Shown: one piece after another, positions 9,300-16,333 of the stretch
Layout: every line of letters starts with the position of its first letter
How positions within the stretch are numbered: the first letter of the stretch is position 1
Origin: Rhizobiales bacterium dw_265
Lineage (GTDB): Bacteria; Pseudomonadota; Alphaproteobacteria; Micropepsales; Micropepsaceae
DNA: 64,000 bases
Direction of reading: 5' to 3'
NCBI GenBank assembly: GCA_018449595.1
Contig: JAAVUU010000001.1
Span: 434,001 to 498,000 of the forward strand
The notes under the pieces: model-generated
The model's database searches: none
What the model was told of the DNA's origin: nothing
What the model saw: the letters and a program-made list of their open reading frames with translations, nothing else
Program-made: the position numbers and the translations under genes

Positions 9300-10232
9300 C
9301 TATTTCAGTTCGGCGGCGCGGTCGCTGCGCTCGTTGAACTCGACATTGGACAGGCTGAGATAGGGAATGCCGCGGCAGCCGCTGGCGTCCTTGGCCGGAT
9401 CGCCCATCGCTGTTTTCACCTCCACCAGCGACTTGCCGGAATCAACCAGCGCATCAACCTTGTCCTTGATGCCCTGATATTCGGACACCCGCTTGCGCAG
9501 ACTGTCCTTGGTATCGAGATCCCTGGCATGGCCGCCGACATAGGAATCGACGGCCAAACCCAGCAGGCCCTGCGCGTTCCTGAACCAGCCTTCAAAGGTG
9601 CCGTTCTTTTCGGGATGGACCAGGACCGTGCTGGTGATGATGTCGCCCGTAAAGGCGATCTTGTAGGCGGGAAGCTCCACAATCAGGTCGCCATTGGTGT
9701 GGGCGGGTCCGAAATGGTGAATGACAAAATGCTCGCCGTCCAGCGTGGTGGAAACCTTGTCGTTGTAGATGATGACATTCGGCAGGCGGTTGGCGGGCGG
9801 AATGCACTTGCCGCCGCCCACTTCCACGGCGGCAAATTGATAAACCGCCATCTGCTCCATCTTGTTGTTCTCGTGCGCGATGATCTTGAGCCCGTCGGGA
9901 AAGCCTGCCAGACCATTGACATGATCACCGTCGCTGTGGGTGAGAATGACATGGGTGATGGGCTTTGGCGTTAGCTTGGCGACTTCGGCCACCAGTTGTG
10001 CACCGGCCTGCGCCGTCGTCTTGGCGTCAATCACCACCACACCCTTGTCGCCGATGATGATGCCGGAATTTCCGCCGCCGCCTTCGACCCAATAGAGCTT
10101 GCCGTCCTTGATTGCATGCACGGTCAAGCCCTGCCCCTGCTGCGGGCGGGCGGCCTGTTCCTGCGCCGTGGCGGTCATGGCAAGCACCAAGGCCGTAAGG
10201 GAGAAGACGGCAAATCCCGTGAGCGGTTTCAT
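9300..10232 (-). CDS. Exported metallo-beta-lactamase-fold hydrolase, variant metal motif
   Basis: The 310-residue product has a Sec signal (FAVFSLTALVLAMTATA) and an MBL fold with the first metal motif as H99-S-D-G-D103-H104, then GPAHTNGD, FTGDI and GGHARD. In the canonical HxHxDH motif the second His is replaced by Asp101, so one zinc site is altered or the chemistry differs. The start at 10232 has AAGGACCAGGAC upstream; an ATG 18 bp earlier is less likely. It is the last gene of the 14505-9300 run and begins 22 bp after the binding-protein stop. It could hydrolyse a lactone, ester or diketone product of the periplasmic oxidation; this is inference. Confidence 0.82.
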   Translation of the reverse strand: MKPLTGFAVFSLTALVLAMTATAQEQAARPQQGQGLTVHAIKDGKLYWVEGGGGNSGIIIGDKGVVVIDAKTTAQAGAQLVAEVAKLTPKPITHVILTHSDGDHVNGLAGFPDGLKIIAHENNKMEQMAVYQFAAVEVGGGKCIPPANRLPNVIIYNDKVSTTLDGEHFVIHHFGPAHTNGDLIVELPAYKIAFTGDIITSTVLVHPEKNGTFEGWFRNAQGLLGLAVDSYVGGHARDLDTKDSLRKRVSEYQGIKDKVDALVDSGKSLVEVKTAMGDPAKDASGCRGIPYLSLSNVEFNERSDRAAELK

Positions 10233-10254
10233 GTCCTGGTCCTTTCGCATCCTG

Positions 10255-11034
10255 TCAGCGGCTCTGATTGCTGGCCTTGAGGACCGGCTCGAATGCTGAA
10301 TCCATCAGATACCGCACAATTCCGCGCGCCGCAGCGGCATCGCCCTTGGCCCCGATTCCGGCCATCAGCACCACCGGCACTTCCAGTGCGCCCGGCGCAT
10401 TGCCAAGAAAGACGTAAGGGGCGCGGGCGCTCTCCCCCACGATATTGATCAGGATTTCATATTCACCCGGGGCGAGCGTTACTGACTGCACCGGCTGGCC
10501 CATCACGGTCTTCTGCACCCTGCCCCTGATCGCCTCGGCGATGCCCAGCGCGTCAACGATGTGCAGCGCCGTCGGCTCGGCCGCAGCATTGGCCGACCAG
10601 CGGATGGACTTCGCGCCCAGCAAGGCGCGCTTCACAGCCGCCGGTGACGCGACATCCAGGGGCGGCACGTCGCCACGCTGAAAGAAACCGACATGGATGC
10701 GCGCCACGACCGGGTGGTCCGCCAGCATCGTGCCCTTGGCGATTTCGGCTTCAACGACGTCCTGGGTGACGAGCGCCAATTCGAACGGCTGGCCGGTTTC
10801 CATTTGCCGCTGCAGGACATGGGATTCGCTGTATTCGAATATCAAAGGACGGCCGATCAGGGCCTGCAAATCGGCGCGGACCTTGTTCATCGGCACCTTG
10901 AGCCCATCGGTGATCATCAGCCGCATATCGCCCGGCTGGGCGTTCGCGACATTTTCCGGTGTGGTGGTCTGGGCCAGCACGGGAAGCGACAGCAGCGAAA
11001 GAATGAGGGCCAGGCGCGCGATCATCATGTCCAT
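10255..11034 (-). CDS. Second ModA-like periplasmic binding protein (orphan)
   Basis: About 259 residues with a Sec signal (ALILSLLSLPVLAQ) and the same SBP_bac_11-like architecture as the 4567-5361 product: PGDMRLMITDGLKVPMNKV, a central KSIRWSANAAAEPTA segment and a C-terminal VRYLMDSAFEPVLKAS. The frame is open back to 11082, but those codons lie in a perfect terminator hairpin, so the start is 11034 or the ATG pair near 11028-11023. No transporter genes accompany it. Two divergent paralogs in one regulon suggest binding of different intermediates, or a periplasmic role other than ABC transport. Confidence 0.72.
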   Translation of the reverse strand: MDMMIARLALILSLLSLPVLAQTTTPENVANAQPGDMRLMITDGLKVPMNKVRADLQALIGRPLIFEYSESHVLQRQMETGQPFELALVTQDVVEAEIAKGTMLADHPVVARIHVGFFQRGDVPPLDVASPAAVKRALLGAKSIRWSANAAAEPTALHIVDALGIAEAIRGRVQKTVMGQPVQSVTLAPGEYEILINIVGESARAPYVFLGNAPGALEVPVVLMAGIGAKGDAAAARGIVRYLMDSAFEPVLKASNQSR

Positions 11035-11039
11035 CTTCG

Positions 11040-11074
11040 AAAGCAAAGGCCCGCCCGGTTTTACCGGGCGGGCC
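11040..11074 (-). terminator. Strong hairpin terminator or attenuator between NHL and binding-protein genes
   Basis: An 11-bp perfect stem (GGCCCGCCCGG 11048-11058 with CCGGGCGGGCC 11064-11074) has a 5-nt loop. On the minus strand it is followed by TTTGCTTT. It fills the 47-bp gap after the NHL stop (11082) and before the binding-protein start (11034). This is the second terminator-like hairpin inside a cluster operon and the second beside a ModA-like gene. Confidence 0.75.
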
Positions 11075-11081
11075 ATACGCA

Positions 11082-12296
11082 CTAGTTGCCGGTGACCTTG
11101 GCTCTTTCCGGGTGCAGCACGAACCGCTCGACACGATCGTTCACGAACTCGGCGGTGTAGATGAGGTTTTCCGACGGACAGGCCAAGCCATGGATCGAGC
11201 CGGGATTACCCCACTCCTTGCCGACATGACCGAAATAACCCAGCACCTTGCCGCTCAGGTCAATCTTGTAGACGCGGCCGGGATAGATGTCCCCCAGCAG
11301 CATGACATTGGGATTGTCCTTGGGCTGGCACAGCGCGTCGGGCGTGCCCGGACGCGGTTCCAGGTTCTGCTTCTTGTCGGGCGTGAAGGCCTCATACTTG
11401 CTGGGATACTGATGGCCCATCAACGGCTGGTACTTCTTGGTCGGCACATTGACGATCACCTGCCGCAGATAGTTGCCGTTGGTGTCGAAGATCTGGATGC
11501 GGCCGTTGGTGCGATCGGCGACCCAGACATGGTCATTCTTGTCTATCTGGACATTGTGGACGGTATGGAATTCGCCCGGCCCGGTGCCGCATTTTCCGAA
11601 CGAGCCGATCCAGTTGCCAGCGGGGTCGAACTTGGCCACCCGGCAATGCACATAGCCGTCGCTGACATAGATATTGCCCTTGGAATCCCAGGCGACATCA
11701 GTCGGCGCGGCAAAGCCGCCTTCTTCCGGCGGACGATCGCCGCGCGCATCGGGATCGCCCTTCCAGTAGGGCGCGCTGGCTTCGGCGCGGCGGCCCAGCA
11801 CCAACAACTGCTTGCCGGTCACACCGTCAAACTTGGTCACCATGTCGGCGCCCTTGTCCACCACCCAGATATTGTCGTCCTTGTCGGCGCGAATGCCATG
11901 GCCATAGGCGAAGCCGTACATGCCGTGACCGATCTCGCGGACAAAGTTGCCCTTCTCGTCGAATTCCAGAACCTGGGTGGCATTGCCGCCATAGACATTG
12001 CCGCGCACATCGTTGCGATTAAGCACGAAGACATGGCCCTTGGAGTTGGTCGTGACGGCGGAAACCTCGCCGAAGTCCACGTCCTGGCCATAGGGGGCGC
12101 TGGGCGGCAGCTTGAACCAGTGCGGATCCACCGGGTCGAAGGGAATTTCGGGCGCGATCTGCGGCTTGGCGAATTCCGGCGGATAATAGATGTCCTTATA
12201 GTCCACGACCGGGCGGACCTCGAGCTGGGCGAAGGCCGCCGTCGCCACGCCCACGCAAGCCGTCGCCAGCAGCGCGGCCTTCAACATACGCTTCAT
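11082..12296 (-). CDS. Secreted NHL-repeat beta-propeller protein
   Basis: The 404-residue product has a signal peptide (LKAALLATACVGVATAAFA) and repeated NHL-type blades: VTTNSKGHVFVLNRND, GHGIRADKDDNIWVVDKG, DVAWDSKGNIYVSDGY, HNVQIDKNDHVWVADRTN and a final IHGLACPSENLIYTAEF. The fold is a six-bladed propeller of the peptidyl-alpha-hydroxyglycine lyase type. The start at 12296 has GGGAGATGATGAC upstream. It lies 37 bp after the triple-SnoaL gene. In the periplasm it could bind or cleave an oxidised intermediate; no catalytic residues can be assigned with certainty. Confidence 0.82.
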   Translation of the reverse strand: MKRMLKAALLATACVGVATAAFAQLEVRPVVDYKDIYYPPEFAKPQIAPEIPFDPVDPHWFKLPPSAPYGQDVDFGEVSAVTTNSKGHVFVLNRNDVRGNVYGGNATQVLEFDEKGNFVREIGHGMYGFAYGHGIRADKDDNIWVVDKGADMVTKFDGVTGKQLLVLGRRAEASAPYWKGDPDARGDRPPEEGGFAAPTDVAWDSKGNIYVSDGYVHCRVAKFDPAGNWIGSFGKCGTGPGEFHTVHNVQIDKNDHVWVADRTNGRIQIFDTNGNYLRQVIVNVPTKKYQPLMGHQYPSKYEAFTPDKKQNLEPRPGTPDALCQPKDNPNVMLLGDIYPGRVYKIDLSGKVLGYFGHVGKEWGNPGSIHGLACPSENLIYTAEFVNDRVERFVLHPERAKVTGN

Positions 12297-12333
12297 GTCA
12301 TCATCTCCCATTGCGATTTTGAAAAGCAGGTCA

Positions 12334-14505
12334 TCAGAAGCCGCCGCATTTGAGGATGTCGGCGCAGTAGTTTGGGGGTGCCCGACCACTGACGGGATTG
12401 CGATAGGCAAACCACATCGGCTTGATGTCGGGCCAGTTCGTGTTCTGCATCCCTTTCCAGCGATAGCCGTCCAGGACGGTGCGCGGAATATCGGGAGGGA
12501 AGTCGATCGTGTTGGTGATGCCCGTCATGGGCGCGGGCATGCCCGGGCGCCAGCCGGCATCGCCGGTACCGGCGCGATCGGATCGCTCCGGCACCCTGCC
12601 CCAGCCGTCCTTCCAGCTGGAAGACCGGATATAGGTTTCGTCGATCTCCCCGCCCACCTGCATCTTCCACACCCCGCCTTCCTGGGTGAAGGTCTCGTTG
12701 GGATACATGCCGGTGCTGAAGCTACTGGGTTCCTTGCCCTTCTGGCTGGCGTGGTACAGGAACAGGCGGGTGCGCACTTTGGCCGTGGCGCCATCGGGCG
12801 CGATCTCGATCACCGGCTGCAACCGCTGATGGATGTTGATGTGATCGCGCGGATTGGTGGGCGATGGCGGACCGCTGAAATGGGTCTGCGTCATCGCTTC
12901 CAATATATGCTTGTGGCCGACATAGAAGCCGGGCCCCTGCGGCCGCGTACCGTCAATGGCGAAATTCTCCGCCATCTGGTCCCACATCGTGTCGTCGAGA
13001 TAATAGCCGAAAGTGTTGGAGACGTTTTCGACCGCGTCATAGGCCTTGGCGACCGCCAGCTTGCGGCGCGCCTCCGCCAGGCGCTGTGCGACAGAGCCGG
13101 ATGCCGCCGCCGGCGCAAGCGGCGCTGGCGCGGGCAACAGGCGATCCGCGCCGACCACCTTCAACCCGTCGGGATAAACCACCGCCTTGCCGGTGCCCGG
13201 ATTGGGGAAATCGAACACCGGAATCGCGCCGCTGACCTGCGGGGAATTGTCGGACGATGACGGCTTGTCGGGCGCTGCGGCGCCGATGGGCCGGGGATCG
13301 ATGACATCGCTCTTGCCCCAACCCTGATAATAGTCGGCCTTCATCTTGGGATAGAGCCGCATCTCGCGGATACGCCACTTGCCGTCGGCGCCGCGCAGGT
13401 AGCGGTTTTCGAAGATGGTCACCGCCCAATAGGCCTCGCCCAGCTTTGGCGACAGCATGGCAAGCTCCAGGCCGCGCGCCCGCGCCTCGTCGCCATCCAC
13501 GGTGACATACGCGTTCATCTGGATATGATCATTGGCTTGGCCGCGCTTCAGGCCTTCGGGCCCGTCGCGTTCCAGCGCGCGGCGGATGTTCCTGGGACCA
13601 GACCAGATCCCCTGCCCCGCGATCTCCAGCACGCCGTCATCGGCGAACAGGTCCACAACATCGGACCACATCTTGCGGTCAATATAGTAGCCATAGATGT
13701 TCTGCAGGTTGCGCACCGCATTGGCGTCGTTCATCGCCGCGATGCGCTGCTCGCTTTCCGCCAGGCCAAGCTTGTGGCTGCGGTCCACGCCACTGGGCTG
13801 GTCCGGCACCGGCCGGCCCGCCTGGCCAGGCGTATAGGTGTAGGGCACAAGCGGCAGGCTGTCCTTGCTGGCGTAAAAGCCCGTTTCATAGGGGCCGGAA
13901 TATTGCGGGTAGTAATGGATGCGCGCCAGCTTCCACACGCCCTTGACCCGCATATAGTCGTTCAACTGCATGCCGCCGGTGATGCCGGCGCTGCCGGCCT
14001 TGGCGCCGTTCAGTTGTCCGTCCAGCGACATGCGGGTCCAGCGCGCCGTGGCGCTGTCGCCGTCGTAGGAGAGGATGACAACCGGCTGCATCACCAGGTC
14101 GGTATGCAGCTGGCCTTTCGCCAAGCCTTCCTTGCCGCCATTGAATTCGTCCTTCAGGTGCTGGACGAAATCACCGCGCCCCTTGAACGCCACCTTGTCA
14201 TTTGAGACCAGTTCGACATCGTCGGTGACCAGCCCGCCGATCTCGTCCCACAAGCCGAATTCCGCAAACTGGGTATAGAGGATTTGCAGGTTCTTGATCT
14301 GGCGCAGCGATTGCGCGCGCTCGACATCACGCCCCAGCGCCTCGACCCGTTCCGGGCTGTCGGCGGCAACCGTCAGCAGTTCGCCGCGGCCCTGGGCTGC
14401 CACCGGCAGGGAACGGCCGGCAATGATCGCCAGCCCAAACGCCACAGGCAGCACCGCGAGGCGCAAGATGCGCCCGCCGATTCCGTGCTTCCCGGAACGT
14501 CCCAT
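12334..14505 (-). CDS. Exported protein with three tandem SnoaL/NTF2-like domains
   Basis: This 723-residue protein has an N-terminal signal segment (LAVLPVAFGLAIIAGRSLPVAA). Three SnoaL_4-like units follow at about residues 60-200 (RQIKNLQILYTQFAEFGLWD), 255-390 (AVRNLQNIYGYYIDRKMWSD) and 480-625 (AVENVSNTFGYYLDDTMWDQ), joined by Pro/Ala-rich linkers. A C-terminal tail has two Cys residues near CADILKCGGF. Each unit keeps the buried Asp/Trp region, VxDDxEL-like strand and WKLxRIHYYP-like end strand. Three fused copies are unusual for a family normally of 130-180 residues. The start has GGAGGGAAT upstream and a regulon element 73 bp away. It leads the 14505-9300 operon. Confidence 0.8.
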   Translation of the reverse strand: MGRSGKHGIGGRILRLAVLPVAFGLAIIAGRSLPVAAQGRGELLTVAADSPERVEALGRDVERAQSLRQIKNLQILYTQFAEFGLWDEIGGLVTDDVELVSNDKVAFKGRGDFVQHLKDEFNGGKEGLAKGQLHTDLVMQPVVILSYDGDSATARWTRMSLDGQLNGAKAGSAGITGGMQLNDYMRVKGVWKLARIHYYPQYSGPYETGFYASKDSLPLVPYTYTPGQAGRPVPDQPSGVDRSHKLGLAESEQRIAAMNDANAVRNLQNIYGYYIDRKMWSDVVDLFADDGVLEIAGQGIWSGPRNIRRALERDGPEGLKRGQANDHIQMNAYVTVDGDEARARGLELAMLSPKLGEAYWAVTIFENRYLRGADGKWRIREMRLYPKMKADYYQGWGKSDVIDPRPIGAAAPDKPSSSDNSPQVSGAIPVFDFPNPGTGKAVVYPDGLKVVGADRLLPAPAPLAPAAASGSVAQRLAEARRKLAVAKAYDAVENVSNTFGYYLDDTMWDQMAENFAIDGTRPQGPGFYVGHKHILEAMTQTHFSGPPSPTNPRDHINIHQRLQPVIEIAPDGATAKVRTRLFLYHASQKGKEPSSFSTGMYPNETFTQEGGVWKMQVGGEIDETYIRSSSWKDGWGRVPERSDRAGTGDAGWRPGMPAPMTGITNTIDFPPDIPRTVLDGYRWKGMQNTNWPDIKPMWFAYRNPVSGRAPPNYCADILKCGGF

Positions 14506-14577
14506 ATTCCCTCCAGCAGGGCCGCTCTTGTCCGGCGGCCTTTGCGTCCGACCAGCCGGGAATGCCCAACTGGTTCA

Positions 14578-14591
14578 GTCGTATATATGAC
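14578..14591 (-). promoter_or_regulatory. Regulon element upstream of the triple-SnoaL operon
   Basis: GTCGTATATATGAC differs from the perfect palindrome at 6024 by one base and sits 73 bp upstream of the 14505 start. It lies in the 148-bp spacer between the AtoE-like gene's stop (14654) and the SnoaL start, where only the minus-strand SnoaL operon needs a promoter. Confidence 0.65.
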
Positions 14592-14653
14592 TTTAAACAC
14601 AGGCTTGCGCTTTTGTCGAGGCGCGCGGAAGCGATTTGGTGCACTGCACACGG

Positions 14654-16033
14654 TCAGGGGATCAACCAGAGCGACAGCGAGTACAACACAAGCGACACCG
14701 CGAAGGTGATCGCGGTGTATCCCATCACCCGCTGGATGCGGATGCCGGCGATGGCGACGACCGGCACCGCCCAGAAAGGCTGCAGCATGTTGGAGACATT
14801 CTCCGCCATCGCCACGCCCATGATGGAATGCGGGACCGAGGCATGCAGCGCCAGCGCCGCTGGCACGACAAACGGCCCGTCAACCGCCCAATGGCCGCCG
14901 GCGCTGGGGATCAGCAATGTGATGATCAGCGAGCTGAGGAAGCTCCACAGCGGCAGGGTCGCCGGCGTCGCCACCGCGACAAAGCCCTTGGAGATCGCCG
15001 CCGCCAGGCCGGTGCCGCGCATGATACCCATGATGCCGCCATACATGGGATATTGCAGCAGCATCGAGCCGGTCTGGTGCGCCGCCCGGCGAATGGACTC
15101 GGCATAAGCGATCGGCGTGCGCTGCAGCGCCAGGCCGATCAGGAAGAACAGCAGAATGGTCATGTTGATGTCGAGTTCGAAGTCGCCGCGCGACAGCAGC
15201 AGCCCGATGTAGGAAAGCCCCAGCGCCAGCAGCAGCAGGGTGCCGGTCATCGAACGCTCGGCCCAGGCGGCAAAGGAGCCGCCTTCGCTGGTCTTGCCAT
15301 GGGGCTGCGATGCCGCGGCGGGGCCTTCCGCGAAGGTCACGATGCCGTCGCCCGTGGGATGGATGCGGATGAAGATCACCATCATCACCACGACCACGGC
15401 AACCGTGGGAATGAACACAAAAGGCGCGAAAATCGTGGTCGAAAGCGGCACGACACGGCCGCTCAACTTCTCCACGAAGTTCAGCGCGTTGCCATGGCTG
15501 GCCTGCGACAAAGCGATGGAACTGGACAGGCCGCTGTTGCAGATGGACCATGCGGAATAGCTGCCCGCCACCAGCCAGGCGAAATCCACCCGGGTGCGCC
15601 GCGCGATCTCGCGTGCCAGCAACGCGCCCACCACCAGGCCCAGGCCCCAGTTCAGCCAGGCGGCGGCCGCCACGGTCGGAAACACGATCAGCGCCGCCTT
15701 GGCGGGAGTCTCGACTCGCGCCGCCAGGGCGCGCAAGGCCCGCTGCACCGGCGCGGCGTCGGCAATGGCAAAGCCGGTCGCCAGGATCAGGATCATCTGC
15801 AGCGCAAAGGCGAGGATGCCGAATGCGCCGGTAAACCAGGATGTCAGGATGGTGGGAACATCGCCCTTGGGCGCGAAGCCCGCCGCCATCAGCACAACCA
15901 GCAAGGTGAGCCCGATCGAAAGCACGAAGGGATCCGGCATGATCTTCTCGAACAGAAAGACCAGGCCCGCGACCACGCCGCGCCCCTTGGCGGCGGCCGG
16001 TGCATCGTGCGGCAGAGGAGATGACTGGGTCAT
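14654..16033 (-). CDS. AtoE-like short-chain fatty acid transporter
   Basis: This 459-residue integral membrane protein has about a dozen hydrophobic segments and the family blocks ATGFAIADAAPVQRALRALA, WLNWGLGLVVGALLAREIAR, SIRRAAHQTGSMLLQYPMYGG and PSAGGHWAVDGPFVVPAALA, typical of TIGR00366/AtoE carriers for C4 acids such as acetoacetate or butyrate. It is divergent from the PQQ dehydrogenase across a 300-bp shared region with a regulon element. In the cluster it would bring a short acid or keto acid made in the periplasm to the CoA-transferase. Substrate range is inferred from the family. Confidence 0.9.
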   Translation of the reverse strand: MTQSSPLPHDAPAAAKGRGVVAGLVFLFEKIMPDPFVLSIGLTLLVVLMAAGFAPKGDVPTILTSWFTGAFGILAFALQMILILATGFAIADAAPVQRALRALAARVETPAKAALIVFPTVAAAAWLNWGLGLVVGALLAREIARRTRVDFAWLVAGSYSAWSICNSGLSSSIALSQASHGNALNFVEKLSGRVVPLSTTIFAPFVFIPTVAVVVVMMVIFIRIHPTGDGIVTFAEGPAAASQPHGKTSEGGSFAAWAERSMTGTLLLLALGLSYIGLLLSRGDFELDINMTILLFFLIGLALQRTPIAYAESIRRAAHQTGSMLLQYPMYGGIMGIMRGTGLAAAISKGFVAVATPATLPLWSFLSSLIITLLIPSAGGHWAVDGPFVVPAALALHASVPHSIMGVAMAENVSNMLQPFWAVPVVAIAGIRIQRVMGYTAITFAVSLVLYSLSLWLIP

Positions 16034-16265
16034 GCCATGCTACCTTGCGCCATGGCCACACCGCGAGCCACAGCGGTGCGGCGAACAATATGCCTGCCGC
16101 ATCGCGAAAAGCATTGTGCGCCGCAATATCCCTCGCGCATGCGCGCTTGTTTCGCGTACTGAAGTGTCCTGATCATCTTCCCTCCGGATATTTTTCCGTT
16201 TTTTCTTCACGCCACCGCCCGCGACGTCTTGCAACAAACTGGCAATGGCGGTGGAATGTGGTACA

Positions 16266-16279
16266 GAGATATATATGAC
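16266..16279 (+). promoter_or_regulatory. Regulon element in the AtoE/PQQ divergent promoter region
   Basis: GAGATATATATGAC lies 54 bp upstream of the PQQ dehydrogenase start, in the same orientation relative to the gene as the copy in front of the TonB receptor. It sits in the 300-bp divergent spacer (16034-16333) and could serve both directions. The rest of the spacer holds no other clear feature. Confidence 0.65.
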
Positions 16280-16333
16280 ATAAGGTCCGTGCATTCGTAA
16301 ATCGGCATCGACCAGGGAAAAAGGGGACACATC

